The notes under the pieces were generated by a model that ran no database searches, was not told the origin of the DNA, and worked only from the letters and a program-made list of their open reading frames with translations. From positions 3,405,247 through 3,469,246 of the forward strand of contig NW_004624842.1 in assembly GCF_000247695.1 (NCBI RefSeq): a stretch of DNA of 64,000 bases, given 5' to 3'. The stretch comes from Heterocephalus glaber. Its lineage: Eukaryota; Chordata; Mammalia; Rodentia; Bathyergidae. The position numbers and the translations under genes are program-made. Positions 12,031-25,462 of this stretch are shown piece after piece (the stretch's first letter is position 1; every line of letters begins with the position of its first letter).

Positions 12031-12145
12031 CACAGGACAAGACATCAGACACCCCAGCTCTAAGCTCTGTCCCCTGGCTAGAGAGTTTGGCCATCTAACC
12101 TCATCTAAGCCTCTGTTTCCTCATCTATAAAATAAGGGGTTTGTT
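12030..12145 (+). repeat. MIR SINE remnant
   Basis: 'cctctgtttcctcatctata' core of MIR. Confidence 0.65.
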
Positions 12146-12439
12146 CTACTTGCAGTTGATGAGGTTTGCCTCCAGATCAGATGTGGGACTTTCAAAGCTG
12201 GAAGTTTCATCAGTGGCAAAGCCAGGGCCAGAAGCATCTAAGTACCATTCTCTGCTAAAAGGAACTGTAGTCTTGGAGAAATTAGTAATTCTAGGGCTGT
12301 AGCTGGAGAAGTAAAAAATTGTCCTGGAATATCTTGTAGCAGGAAGGAAAACAGTACGCAAAGGATGATGGAGATATGTCAAAAGGACACAGAAGCCAGT
12401 TTAAAGTGACCAAATCTATGACAATTTAAACATCAAAAC

Positions 12440-13080
12440 AGAAATATTTGTATAATAATACAGATTAGAACACAACGAAAAAACAGGAAGCCATAAGTAA
12501 ATAATGAATGAATAAATAAAAAGTTTGATAAGGAAGGAGGTATTTACAAAATTTCAAAGTATCTCATCACAAAGGAAGTAAGACAAAATTAACAGAATGA
12601 AAAGATAACTTATGGGAGACGGAAATATTTGCAAATCATACAATATCTGATTAGGAGTTAATATCCAGAATAAAGAACTGAAACTCAATAACAATATAGT
12701 GTAATAACACGATCATAAAAATGGGCAAAGTATTTGAATAGTCATTCCTTCAAAGATGATCTAGACAGTCAACAAGCATATGAAAAGATCTTCAACATTA
12801 CTAATTATCAGAGTAGGGGAAAAGTTGTTTAGTGAGTATACAGTTTTAGATCTGCAAGATTAAAAAGTTCTATGCATGTGTTGCACAACAGTGTGAACAT
12901 ACTTAACACTACTGAACTGTAACACTTAAAATGGCTAAAATGGGGTCTGGGTTCTAGCTCAGTGTTTCCACTGCCTGCCTCACAAGTGCAAGGACCCAAG
13001 TTTGATCCCCAGTACAAAAAAAAAAAGGCTAAAATGATGTTACATATTTTTACCACAATAAAATAATTTTAAATAAAAAG
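12440..13080 (+). mobile_element. Old L1 fragment
   Basis: A-rich L1 3'-like text ('aatgggcaaagtatttgaat' near 12720), with an ID SINE insertion at 12942-13027. Confidence 0.55.
12942..13027 (+). mobile_element. ID SINE
   Basis: Target duplication GGCTAAAATG. Diverged head. Confidence 0.85.
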
Positions 13081-13460
13081 GGGATAAGTAACAAGTATAA
13101 CTTTACATCAGAGACACCATTTAAATCACCAGTAATGGAATACCTGAAACCTACAGTAAAAGGACAGAACATCACTTCTGGATCTTTCCATCAAAGATGC
13201 AGAAACTAAAAAAAAGATGCAGAAACTGAATCTAATCATGGGCAAATATCAGACAAACCCAAATGGAAGGGCATTCTACAAAATAACTGGCCTGTAATCT
13301 TCAAAAGTGTCATGGTCATGAACATCAAAGCAAGTCTGAAAACTAAATGAGACAGAAGAAACCAAAGACCATTAACAACTAAATGTAATAGAGGATTGTC
13401 AACTGGATTCTTTTGCTATACAAAGGACATTATTTGGACAACTGGCAAAATTTAAATGGG

Positions 13461-13549
13461 AGGCCCAGCGATTCAGCTCAGTACAAGGTCCTGCCTCGCA
13501 AGTACAAGGTCCTGAGTTTGATCCCTGGTACCAAAAAAAAAAAAAAAAA
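13461..13549 (+). mobile_element. ID SINE with internal change
   Basis: The central 'acaaggtcctgcctc' suggests a small internal duplication or conversion; long A tail. Confidence 0.8.
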
Positions 13550-13798
13550 TTGAATGGGGTTTGAGGATTAGATGGTCATAATGTATTGCTGATTTCCTGA
13601 TTTTGATGATTTTATTTTGGCTATGAAAGGATTAACCTCATTTGAAGAAAATAAACACTAAATTATTTGGATGTGATACATTAGGTTACAACTTACTCTC
13701 AAATGGTTTAGGGAAAAAATTCTTTGTATTCTAACTGCATCTTTCTCTAAGTGAGATCATTTCAAAATTTACAAAACAAGAAATGTTCATGATATTCT

Positions 13799-13896
13799 GT
13801 TTTTTTGGGTTTTTTTGTTTTTGGTACCAGGGATCGAACTCGGGTCCTTGCGCTTGCACAGCAGGCGGTGAAACCACTGAGCTAAATCCCCGGCCC
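13799..13896 (-). mobile_element. ID SINE (CCTGCTG type)
   Basis: Near-consensus; target duplication GATATTCTGTT/GATACTCTGTT. Confidence 0.92.
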
Positions 13897-13980
13897 GATA
13901 CTCTGTTAAATAAACAAAATATGTAACACTGTGCTATCTGTTATGGTCGTCACTAACCACATGTGGCTATTTAAAATTAT

Positions 13981-14095
13981 CAGCTGGGCATGGTGGCACA
14001 TGCACATGTAATCCTAGCACTGAGGCTGAGGCAGGAGGATTGTTACTAGTTTGAGGCCAGCCTGGGCTACACAGTGAATCCTTGTCTCAATTTTT
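13981..14095 (+). mobile_element. B1 SINE, single-copy core
   Basis: B1 head and end but only one copy of the 30-bp core. Confidence 0.8.
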
Positions 14096-14196
14096 TTTAA
14101 ATTTGTTTGTTTGGGGTTTTGTGGTACTGGGGATTGAACTCGGGTCCTTCCGCTTGCGAGGCAGGCGGTGGGACCACTGAGCTAAATCCCCAGCCC
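14096..14196 (-). mobile_element. ID SINE (CCTGCCTC type)
   Basis: Tail-to-tail with the preceding B1, sharing the T/A-rich junction. Confidence 0.9.
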
Positions 14197-14559
14197 TATT
14201 TTTTTTTTAATTTTAGAATTGAAAATTCAATCTTCAGTCACACTAGCTACAATTTGAGAGCTCAACAATTTTACATGGCTAATGGATATGCAGGTATAGA
14301 ATATTTCCATCATGGCAGAAAGTTCTATCAGATAGCACTGGTAGAGCATAATTCCTTTTTTCGGTAAAAATAATAAATACAGGTATGGATATGAGTATAT
14401 GAACTTTAGGAAGGTTATGTACCAATTTGTTAATTGATTTGTCCCCAGGGAATGAGATTTGGTGCGTAAGGTAGCAGAAAATTTATAGTTCTTATTATAT
14501 GTATTTAAAATAATCCTCAATCCACTGCATTATTGCAGTGGTTTCCCAATTGCTTCTAC

Positions 14560-15000
14560 TTCCACCCTTGTGTGTGTAGGGTGAGAACCTATTACTCCTC
14601 AGCTAAGGACCTTCTAAAGGTTCTCTTCCTGTGACAGTGATCTGGCCCCCAGACCCCTCCACCCTTTCAATTTCTTTCCTCTTTGACTCCATTCTAGTCC
14701 TGCCAGCCTTGCAGTTATTTAACAATGTCAAGCATGGTTTCTCTCTGCTTGGAATGTTTTTTTCCCAGACATCTGCACGCCTTGTTCCCTAACTGGTGTA
14801 CTCAACAAGGTCATATTCTTGGTGAAGCCTTCTCTGACTACCCTATACCAAGTAGCAACCTCCAACCCAGCTCAATCTTCTATTTATCCTGTTTTTTGTG
14901 TGTGCATTTCTTGGATGTGTTCCTTCACCACTGATGCAGAACATAAGCTCCCTGAGGCAGGGACTTTGGCTACAGTCATACTGGCTGGATTCTTCAAGAT
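14560..15000 (+). repeat. L2 LINE 3' region
   Basis: 'tctctctgcttggaatgttt' and 'ataagctccctgaggcaggg' are L2 3' motifs. Confidence 0.65.
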
Positions 15001-15214
15001 TTAGGTTCAGTCCTACCAGCCCCCATAGGCCTCCCTGTCTCAAGAAGATGCCCAGGAACCTGGTGGCTAAAGGGCCAAGAGACAGACAAAAGACAAACAC
15101 CGCTTAAAGGATGGGATCCAGCTGGTGGCCAAGGCTCCAGGGCTCTTCTTTCAAAGAGGAGGAGGAAAATGTGGATGAGGGTGGGTACATTTTTGCTTTA
15201 TGAGAGTCAACTCT

Positions 15215-15350
15215 GAATTTAGTGCTTTATATGGGCTAATTTAACCTTCCTGACTTCATGAAATGCTTTTATTATTCTCATATTACAGATGAGGAAACTG
15301 AGGCAAAGAGAAGTCACTTGGCTGATGTCACACAGCTGATCTGGGGCACA
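15215..15350 (-). repeat. MIR SINE remnant, reverse
   Basis: 'tacagatgaggaaactgagg' at about 15285 is the reverse MIR core. Confidence 0.75.
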
Positions 15351-16029
15351 ACAGCCTATAACTCCTGGGAACCACCATGCATGGCTCTGTGAAATTAGTA
15401 AGATAAAGGTCAGGAAAGGGGCTGGTTTAGTCAGGAGGAGGCTTCCAGAAGAATGACAAGCAGTTCCTCCTCATCTCTACCTTACACAAGACAAGAAGGA
15501 AAAGCCTTCAATAGTAGCATGAGTTTTTAAGTTATGACAGGAAGGACTTGCTGATAGTGTTTTTCAAGATAGAAATCTGCTTTCAGAGCAAGACATGGTC
15601 TCAGTTTCTAAAAGTTACCATCAGAGGCAACCAGTGTGGTTAAAGCTGAAAGGCCACAAGTCACTACCTTCCTCTGCACAGTAAGTCCTCAATGAAGGAG
15701 CAAGCAGGACAGCCTGGCCCACAGGTCTGGAAACCAACTTGTATCAGAAGGGTCATGAGGCCAAAAGGTCCAGAGCTGAACAGAAACAAGCAGACCCCTA
15801 ACTTAAGGCATAGGAAAAGAAGGCAAGAACATAGTAAACTCAATGGGAGGCATGTACAAAACAGAGGAGTTAAGGCCAACTTTCCCAACCTCTACAGTGA
15901 GAAAACTTCTCCTGAGGAACTAAGCAGATTTCTTTCCCTTCTAATAATGAAATACTAAGTTTCTCTTTTTGCTTTGGTCATGAGGAGGCTCAAAGCCAGT
16001 GTCGTTGTTGTTGTCATGTTTGTTTGTTG

Positions 16030-16110
16030 TTATTTGCAGTACTGGGGATGGAACCCAGAACCTTACACATGCTAGGCAAGTGCTCTACCACTGTACTACA
16101 TCCCCAGCCC
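16030..16110 (-). mobile_element. Older ID-type SINE
   Basis: 'gctaggcaagtgctctacca' form. Confidence 0.8.
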
Positions 16111-16225
16111 TTAATTTTTTGAGACAGGATCTCCCTAGATTGTCCAGGCTAGCTTTTAATTTGCAGCCCTCTTACTTCAGCCATAAGTACTAGAGTTACA
16201 GGCATGTGCCACCATTCCTGGCTGC
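16111..16225 (-). mobile_element. Old B1/7SL-type SINE
   Basis: 'gagacaggatctccctagat' to 'catgtgccaccattcctggc'; single core. Confidence 0.75.
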
Positions 16226-16249
16226 TTTTTTTTTTTTTTTTCCTAAATA

Positions 16250-16932
16250 GGCTTTAGTTTTTAGAGTAGTTTTAGGTTCACAACAGAATTGAGTGGAAGG
16301 TACAGCGATTTCCCCTAAATATACTCTCTTACTGCCGTAAATCCAGAGCTTCCTCCCTTTTCAGCATCCTCACCAAAATGGAACATTTGTATAATTGAGG
16401 AGCCTATGTTAACTCATCATTATCACCCAGAGTGAATAGTTTACACAGGGTTCACTCTGTTTGGACAAATGTATGATAATACCATTATACAAAGTAATTC
16501 CACTGACCTAAAAATCTTCTGTGTTTTCATCTGTTACCCCACCCTTTCTCCAACCCATGGCAACCACTGATCTTTTTTACTGTCTACATAGTTTTGGGTT
16601 TTCCATAATGTCATATAGTTGGACATCCATACAGTAGATAGCCTCTTCAGATTAACTTCTTTCACTTAGTAATATGAATTTAAGTTTCTTCTATGTCTAT
16701 TCATGGCTTAATAGCTCATTTCTTTTTAGCACTGAATAATATTCCATTGTCTGGATGTGCCAGTTTATCCATTCACCTACTTGGTACATCTTGGTTGCTT
16801 ACAAGATATGGCAATTATGTATAAAGCTTTGTGTGCATGTTTTTTGTAGACAAAATGTCCTCTGTACAAAAATCATAGAGCATAGTTGCTGGGCTATATG
16901 GTATTAGTGTGTTTGGTTCTTTTTTGGGCAGG
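16250..16932 (-). mobile_element. L1M 3' end, reverse
   Basis: Contains the well known L1M 3' segment in reverse ('gcactgaataatattccatt' at about 16729). Confidence 0.75.
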
Positions 16933-17080
16933 GGAGATTTGAGGCAGGGTCTCACTATGTAGTTCAGGCTGGCCCTGAACTCACTATGTAGCCCAGGTTG
17001 GCTTTGGAACTCTGGTTGATCATCCTGCCTCGGCCTCCTGAGTGCTGGGATTATAGGCATGTGCCATCATGCCTGGCTGT
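16933..17080 (-). mobile_element. B1 SINE
   Basis: Duplicated core in reverse; complete. Confidence 0.9.
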
Positions 17081-17207
17081 TAATGTGTTTAGTTTTATAA
17101 AAACTTTGAATTGTCTTCTAAATTGGCTGTGCCATTTTGCATACCTACCTGCAGTGAATGAATGTTCCTGTTTTTCTACTTCCTCATCGATATTTGGTGG
17201 GGGTTTT

Positions 17208-17296
17208 TTGTTTTGTTTTGTTTTTGGTACTGGGGATCAAGCTCAGGACCTTATCTTGCAAGGCAGGCAGCAGCACCACTGAGCTAAATCCCTGGT
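17208..17296 (-). mobile_element. ID SINE
   Basis: T-rich tail and tRNA-like head in reverse. Confidence 0.88.
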
Positions 17297-17403
17297 CTTG
17301 CATTTGATGTTTTTGGCCATTCCAATAGGCATATAAAAGCTATCATGGCCAATGCATATAGAAATCATACTGACTTCCTCTCTTTTCATCTTGGTCTTAA
17401 TTG

Positions 17404-17487
17404 TTTTTGTTTTGTTTTTTTGGATTGAACTGAGGACCTTGCGCGTACAAGACAGACAGTGGAACCACTGAGCTAAATCCCCAGCCC
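17404..17487 (-). mobile_element. ID SINE, small tail-side deletion
   Basis: The GGTACC tail junction is lost. Confidence 0.82.
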
Positions 17488-17526
17488 TGGTATTAATTGT
17501 TTAATTTCTAGTGAAATAACATTTCC

Positions 17527-17584
17527 CAGCTGAGGATTTAGCTCAGTGGTTCCACCACCTGCCCCACAAGCACAAGGACCCAAG
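17527..17584 (+). mobile_element. ID SINE, 3'-truncated
   Basis: Ends before the B-box end; no A tail and no clear target duplication. Confidence 0.75.
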
Positions 17585-17772
17585 TAATTTTAATTTTTAA
17601 TTGAATTTGCACTTAAAATTCAAGAATGATTTGTCTACTAATAAAATGATTCAGCAAAGTAGCAGTATATAAAGTCAATATTTAAAAAGCAGTAGCTTTT
17701 CTAGTTCTCAAGCTGAAACAGCTGAGAAAAAAATTAGAAAACAATTCCATTCATAATAGCTCTGAAAAAATC

Positions 17773-17825
<53 letters not shown>

Positions 17826-17836
17826 CTATCTATCTT
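17773..17836 (+). repeat. (TATC)n microsatellite
   Basis: About 15 tandem tetranucleotides inside L1 sequence. Confidence 0.95.
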
Positions 17837-18044
17837 GGATCAATCTAACCAAGGAGGTAAAAGACCTCTACAATGAAAACTTCAGACTAATGATGAAAAT
17901 AATTGACGAAGACACTAGAAGATGGATAGAAAGCCTTCTCATGTTCATGGATCCGTAGAATTAATATTGTTAAAACTGCCTTATCACCAAACATGATCTA
18001 CAGATTAAATGCAATCCCCATCAAAATACCAATGATGGAGCTAG

Positions 18045-18213
18045 GTGCTAGGCGTAATGGCTCATGCCTCTAACCCCAGCACTGGGGAGGCTGAGGGAGG
18101 CAGATTGCCACAAGTTTGAGGCCAGCCTGGGCTACATAGTTAGTTCAAGGCCAGCCTGAAATACATAGTAAGACGCTGTCTCAAAAAACAAGCAAACAAA
18201 CAAACAAAAAATG
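18045..18213 (+). mobile_element. B1 SINE
   Basis: Duplicated core; CAAA-rich tail; inside L1. Confidence 0.9.
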
Positions 18214-18373
18214 TCTATGACATCTTCATAGAACTAGGAAAAACAATCCTAAAATTCATATTCTGGTCATTTCACAAGACTCAGAATAACCAAAGCAATC
18301 CTAAGCAAAAAGGGCAAGACTGGAGGCATCATAGCATCTGATTTGAAATTATGCTTACAAATTCATAGCAACA

Positions 18374-18492
18374 AACCAGGCGTGGTGGGGCATGCCTGTA
18401 AATCCTAGTACTTAGGAGGCTGAGGCAGGAGGATTGTCCCAAGTTTGAGGCCAGCCTGGGCAACATAAGACCCTGCCTCAAAAAAAAAAAAG
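18374..18492 (+). mobile_element. B1 SINE, single core
   Basis: One core copy, A tail. Confidence 0.85.
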
Positions 18493-18989
18493 TCATAGTA
18501 ACAAGTACAACATGGTACTGGCATAAAAATAAACCAATGGAATAGAATAGAGGACTCAGAAACAAATCAAACCCATATAACCTCAGCCATCTGATTGTGT
18601 ACAAAGTAGCCAAACACATATGTTGGGAAAAAAGCCTTTTAAATAAATGGTGCTGACAAAAGTAGATATTTATGTGTAGAAGACTGAAACAAGATCCCTG
18701 TCTCTCACCCCATACAAAAACCAATTCAAAATAGATGTGTTAAACTTTGAAACTGCTAAAAGAAAACAGGTGAAATACTTGAAGCCATAAGCAGAAGAAA
18801 AGACCTCCTGACTAGGAGTCCAATAGCACAGGAAATAATAGCAAAAATCAACAAATGGGACTACATCAAATTGAAAAGTTTCTGCACAGCAAAGGAAATA
18901 ACTAAGAGAGTAAAGAGACAGCCTACAGAATGGAAGAAAATCTTTGCCAGCTACTTTCCCAACAGAAGATTAATATCTAGAACATATAC

Positions 18990-19073
18990 TGGGCCAGGGA
19001 TTTAGCTCAGTGGTTTCACCACCTGCTGCGCAAGCGCAAGGACCCAAGTTCGATCCCCAGTTCCAAAAAAAAA
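18990..19073 (+). mobile_element. ID SINE (CCTGCTG type)
   Basis: Target duplication TAGAACATATA. Confidence 0.92.
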
Positions 19074-19349
19074 TAGAACATATAAAGAACTCTAAAAAAC
19101 AAATATCCCAATCAATAATGGACAAATGAATTGAATAGGCATTTCTCAGAAGTACAAATTGCCAATAAGTATAAAAATGTTCAACCTATTTAGCTATTAG
19201 GGAAATGCTAGCCAAAACTACATTGAGATTCCACCACAGTCAGAATGGCAATTATCAAGAATACAAAAAAACAATAAATTCTGGCAAGGCTGTGTGTGTG
19301 AGGGGGACCCTCCCTGCTGGTAAGAATGCAAAGCTAAAAAATGAGCTCT

Positions 19350-19441
19350 GGGACCAGGGATTTAGCTCAGTGGTGCCGCTGCCTGCCTCACAAGTGCAAG
19401 GTCCTGAGTTCTACACCCGGTACGCCAACCCCCCCACCCCC
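19350..19441 (+). mobile_element. ID SINE with C-rich tail
   Basis: Duplication AATGAGCTCTGG/AATGAGCTATGG; the tail is mostly C. Confidence 0.85.
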
Positions 19442-19504
19442 AATGAGCTATGGTTTGATCCAGCTATACCACTCCTTGGTATATACCCAAAAGAATTTTT
19501 TTTC

Positions 19505-19925
<421 letters not shown>

Positions 19926-20011
19926 ATATCTGCATACCCATATTTACTGCAGCATAATTCACTATACCCAACACATGGAATCAGACTAAGAATACATCAA
20001 TAGATAGTTAA

Positions 20012-20098
20012 GGGGCTAGGGATTTAGCTCAGTGGTTCTGCCGCCTGCCTCGAAAGTGCAAGGCCCAGAGTTCAATCCCCAGTACCAAAAAAAAAAAA
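20012..20098 (+). mobile_element. ID SINE (CCTGCCTC type)
   Basis: Duplication AGATAGTTAA. Confidence 0.92.
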
Positions 20099-20499
20099 GA
20101 TAGTTAAAAATAGTTAAGGTGGTAAATTTATGGTTTATATTTTACTACAGTTCAAAATAATGAATAAATAAAATTATATAATGGCATATTATTCATCCAG
20201 AAAGATAAAAATTTTGTCATTTGCAAGAAAATGGATAGAACTGGAGATCATTATGGTAAGCAAAGTAAGTCCAACTTGGACAGAAAAGTACAGTATGTTC
20301 TCCCTAATATGTGGAATCTTAAAAAAATGACATGTAAATAGAAGGGAACCTATTATTAGACAAAAGGAAGGGAATAAAGGGGAGGAGAGGAGGGGTAAGG
20401 AAGGGTAATGAGGGGATGGATAATATAAAAATTAAACCCAGTATTTTGTATATGTGCACTAATAAATAATAACTAATAGGCACTAATAAAAAATAACCA

Positions 20500-21175
20500 C
20501 TGCTATAGAAAGCAATATGATAGCCCCTGAAAAAATTAAAAATGGAATTACCATTACCAGCAACTCCACCTTGGGTGTATCCCCCTAAAATTAAGACCAA
20601 TGTCTCAAAGAGACACTAGTATACCCATGTCCAAGTAGCATTATTCACAATTACCCAAAAGTGAAAACAACCCAAATGTCCACCAAGAGATGAATGAATA
20701 AGAAAAATATGGTTTATTCATACACTGAAATATTATTCAGCTTTTAAAAAACAGTATCAGGAATTGAACCCTGAGCCTAGTGCATACTAGGCAAGCACTC
20801 TACCACTGAGCTACATCCCTAGCTCTTATTCAGCTTTAAAAGGAAGGAAATTCTGACACATGCTACAAGGATGAACCTTGAGGAGATCATACGAAGTGAA
20901 ATATGCCAGTCACAAAAGGCAAATATGTTATGATTCACTTATATGAAGTACATAGAGCAGTCAAATTCATGGAGATGAAAAGTAAAAGGGTAATTGCTAG
21001 GGGCTGGTGGAAGCAGGGATGAAGAATTAGTATTTAGTAGGAATGGAGTTTCAGTTTTTCAAGATGAAAAGTATTTTGGAGATGGATAATGGTGATGGTT
21101 GCACAACTTAAAAACAGTTAAGGTGGTAATTTTATATTTAACTACAATTCAAAATAATGTTTTAAAGTTGCAATG
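20500..21175 (+). mobile_element. Old L1M 3' fragment
   Basis: Recognisable by the 'cccaaatgtccaccaagaga' segment and the following 3' sequence; an ID-type SINE (20752-20825) sits in it. Confidence 0.7.
20752..20825 (-). mobile_element. Older ID-type SINE
   Basis: Older 'gcactctaccactgagctac' form. Confidence 0.78.
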
Positions 21176-22650
21176 CAAGAATGGTTCAAAGAACTCCTGA
21201 AAAACCCTGACCCAGATTCTCCAACTGTTATTACTGTTTGATATTTTTTCTCCCTAAATATATACATAGTATATTTTTCTAAATAATTTCAAAATAAATT
21301 GAAGAAATCACCTCTCTTAGCCACCAAGTACTGTATTGTGTATTTCCCAAGAACAGGGAGATTATCTTACAGAACATAGTATAATTATCAACCTCAGGAA
21401 ATACAATGTTATCCTTACCCACAGATAATTTGCACACATCACCAAGGTTTTCAATGCATTTTCTTTTGATCCTGATTTTCTGTTGAGGGTGAGGAGGCTT
21501 TGGGAGTAGGAAAATAGGGAGAGCCAGATCAAGAGAGGGTCAGAGCCCTTCCAGCCCCTGGGTTGAAGTTAAAGTAGGTGGTTGGACCTCTCCAATTTTA
21601 GATAGTAATGAAGCTCCAGAAAAGGAAAGAACCTGGTTGAAAGTCACATCGCTCATATCTGACTGCCTTCTCTCATGGCCCCTAGCTCTCAATGGTGTCT
21701 GTCCCCAAGGCCCACAGCCCTGCACCAATCAAGAAAAACCTTTTTTCCAGATTTGGTGCACTTCTCAACTACCTAGAAACTGCAGCTGGACCTAACTGTC
21801 TGCTCTGAATCAATGATGACAAATTCTGCAGCTTGGTCTCCCCTTGATAAGCCTTAATCCCCAAAGGGCAGAAAGGCACCATGGCAAAGTGCCATTGAGG
21901 TATGTTATCCGAAAAATGTTCCCTGTGACAAACTCCTTCAGAGCTGTGGAGGAACCTATTTCACTCCTTAGATTTCCCATAACTGGAAGGTAAGATTTTC
22001 CTATGAGTTACATAAAAGGAATAAAGGATTTAAAAACTGAGTTTGCAGGGCCAGGGATTTAGCTCAGTGGTGGCGCCACCTGCCTCACAAGCGCAAGGTC
22101 TCAATCCCCAGTACCAAAAAAAAAAAAAAGAATTCAAAAATGAGTTTGCTTCTAACCCCTACAAGGGATCTTAAACATTTCCTATAATAAATGCTGGCAA
22201 TAACTACTGTTTTTCAATTTTTTTTTTCATTTTCCCCAAACAGTGGAAGCTTTTAGTGTCAGAAGCTCTATTTTTAGCTTGAGTGGCCCAGGAGGCCTCT
22301 CCAAATATGACTATGCCTATTTACATATGGAAAAATCATACCAGAGGGTGAGTGTATTCTCTCTGCACAGTTTCAGGTTTGTGTGCACAGAGTTTCTTTT
22401 TTTGAAAACAGATGGCTCATTTGCGATAGATAAGTAACAGTGGTGTAACAGTGCACACACTGCAAGGCTGATAAACAAGGAGAATGCAGCAAGAGCACCT
22501 GGATTTCCTGAAACATCCACCTGGACCCAAGTGACATGAGAGAGGCCCTTGTCTCTCTGGCCCTCAGGCTTCTCGTTTGTCAAATGGGGTACCACCACCT
22601 AGTTAGTTGCCAGGAAATATTTTCAGGATAGTGATAGCCTTTGCTATGTT
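21175..22650. other. Intergenic, one ID SINE, otherwise unassigned
   Basis: Apart from the SINE at 22048 I see no gene or clear repeat. Confidence 0.6.
22048..22129 (+). mobile_element. ID SINE with short B-box deletion
   Basis: 'caaggtctcaatcc' lacks about 8 nt; duplicated flank 'aaaaatgagtttgc'. Confidence 0.87.
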
Positions 22651-23075
22651 TGAATGTGATTTGAGTATGTTCCCCAAGGGTTCATGTGTTAACTTGGTTT
22701 CCAGTGTGGCTGTTAAGAGGTAGTAGGAACATTAGGCCTACCAGGAGGTCCTTGGACTATTGCAGAGGTGGGGTGGGGACTACCCTCAAGGGATTAAAGC
22801 AGTTCTCACCGAACCCTGAGTTAGTTCTTCAGAGAAAGTGAAAGTGAGAACAAGGTATTACTGGCCCCCTTCCTTCTCTCTGGCATCCTATCTCACGATG
22901 TGACCTCTCCTCATACACATTCCCACCACTGTAATGCCATGTACCACATCACAAACCAGAGCTGCTACCATGCTGTTTAGACCTTCAGCCTCCAAAACTG
23001 AACTAAATTTCTATCTTTACAAATTACCCAGTCTTGGGACTTAAATTATGGTAATGGAAAATGGACTAACACACC
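22650..23075 (+). mobile_element. MaLR/MST-like solo LTR
   Basis: Ends in 'aattacccagtcttggg…aatggactaacaca', typical of MST/THE1-type LTRs. Non-coding and degenerate. Confidence 0.6.
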
Positions 23076-23299
23076 TCTGAAGAATGCTTCACCTTTGTAG
23101 GCACTTCATACCTGAGCCTAGGTTACATATACACAGCTGATCACTGGGGGCTTCCTGAATCCTCAGATCTATGTCTGAGTCTACAGTGAGGACCTCTGAA
23201 CCATGAAAAACATAATTTGTGACCAACACTTATGCCAAAGGATGTCATATTTACTTCTTCTGATTAAACTCTCCCAAATAAATTGATTCATCCTGCCCT

Positions 23300-23640
23300 T
23301 CCTGACTCTGACCCCTGTGGGAAGTGTATTAGTTTCCCCATTGCTGAATACAACCTACAACTAGAAATTAGGAGAGGTTTAATTTGGCTCATCCTTCAGC
23401 AGATTCAATCCAGGGTCAGCTAGCTCTAAAGCAGAAACATCATGGTAGAAGGGCATGGCAGAGGAAAGCTGCTCATATCATGGCAGCCATTTTGTACCTG
23501 TGCTTGAACACAGTGCTTACGCTTGAACAAAGCACCCAAAACCCCCACATCCTGCTTGGCAATAAATTTGCTACAGTTGCAGGATGTTCTGTAGCTCACC
23601 TAGTGTGTGTGAAACTTCCTTGTACCCTCCACTAACCTGG
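23300..23640 (+). repeat. Repeat-like sequence, family not named
   Basis: 'gtgtattagtttccccattg' and 'gaggtttaatttggctcatc' resemble text common in interspersed repeats near MaLR elements. No gene seen. Confidence 0.35.
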
Positions 23641-23905
23641 CATGTTCTACTTCTGTAAGATTCCGCTTGCTCTCCCCTGAGCCCTCCCCAACTGAAAGCA
23701 TGATTTAAAAGGAGAAATCAAACTGCTTCCCATTTCCAAGGAAACTTCTGGGTGCTAGCCCCCCTTGGTTGCCGGCTAAAATGAATGGGCTTGAATCTAG
23801 CACAGAGTGTGGTAGATCTCTATTGTTTGAACTCACTCGTCCATAACAATCCTTCATTTATGAAAGCCATTGATCTTGTCCAATTCTTTTTTTATTTACC
23901 TCCAG

Positions 23906-24049
23906 GGAAATGGAAGTTCTGACAGAGAACTCAAGATGCTTAAAGGGGTCCAGGGTACAGAAACAAAGCCAGGTCTTCCACGGCTCCTGATTTCCAGCGC
24001 AGATGCTCAGGTGTCCCTCAGAGTCCATTCCATGCCAAGAGTGAGGAAG
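23906..24049 (+). other. Exon-like segment of unknown identity
   Basis: 144 bp (48 codons) open in phase 0, preceded by TTTATTTACCTCCAG and followed by GTGAGTG. The translation starts GNGSSDRELKMLKGVQ. I do not recognise it and no neighbouring exon was found, so it may be chance or a lncRNA exon. Confidence 0.25.
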
Positions 24050-25114
24050 GTGAGTGTGAGCAGGCCTAGACATGCAGGGCTCAGGGGAAGGCTTCTATTC
24101 TACCATAGTCTCTGCCAGTCCCCTCAGTGCTCACAAGCTAACCTATGAGGGAAGTGACTTGGCACTTGATCTGTGGTTCTGAGGCTGGAAGGAGACAGGA
24201 ACCCTGAATTCTAGGCCTGGCTCAGTGACAGATGGATCCCCAGAAGAACCAAGGGGCCCTCTTTAATTCTATCCCTACTGTCTCATCTCTAGTCTGCTTA
24301 TGCTATCATAGGCTGCTTGCCCCTCATCACTAGGATGCCTTTTCCTGTCATGTTTCCCACTCTGTCTTTCTGACGGCTCCTATATGTCCCTCCCCTACAG
24401 TCATACCTGTCAGTCTGAGAGACCCAGCCTGACACTATTCAAATATGAAACAATATGAATAAGTCACTCGTCTTTAAAAACTAACAGGTCTCGGGCCAGG
24501 GATTTAGCCCAGTGTCGATCCCCAGTACCAAAAAACAAACAAACAAACAAAAACTAATAGGACTCATGAAATACTGGGTTTCTTGACTCTCTGTATCTTT
24601 CCAATTTTAGTAATATGTGGTGCCAAAGTGAGCACAATTTCTGAACTCTTTCGAAGAATCTAGAGAGCGGCAACAACAGCCCTGCATTAGTTTCCGGCAT
24701 GGCATCAACTGGGACAAAGGATCAGGTGCTCCATCTGGACAGGGAGTGGTCACATCTGGTCCCAGCATACTTACCATTCCCTATTACCTCCCAGCCCTGG
24801 TGTTCTGCTCCTTTAGATGACCTGCCTGATCTTGGAAGGTATTTGTGTTTACAACCCTAGTCTCGACCACTTTGGTTTGAGTCCCCTGTGCCTTCCATCC
24901 AGCTCATGAGGTAAGACCCTCCTGCCCTGAGATCACCTCCAGTGATAAGCTCACCCACACCAGCCTCCTTGACCATCTGTTTTCTCAGCCTAGCACACAA
25001 GTGTCAGGAAAGAATGTGTTGCTGCTCCCAACACCTCTCTGGACCACCAGCTCAGCCCTCAACTCCTCCCACCCTCGAAGTCCCACAACTCCCATGGTGT
25101 TCATTCAGAAAACA
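24050..25114. other. Intergenic, downstream of CNBD2
   Basis: Holds the deleted ID at 24493; otherwise unassigned unique sequence with chance open frames. Confidence 0.6.
24493..24551 (+). mobile_element. ID SINE with internal deletion
   Basis: The head joins directly to 'gtcgatccccagtacc'. Duplication AAAAACTAACAGGTCT/AAAAACTAATAGGACT shows it inserted as a retrotransposon. Confidence 0.8.
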
Positions 25115-25462
<348 letters not shown>

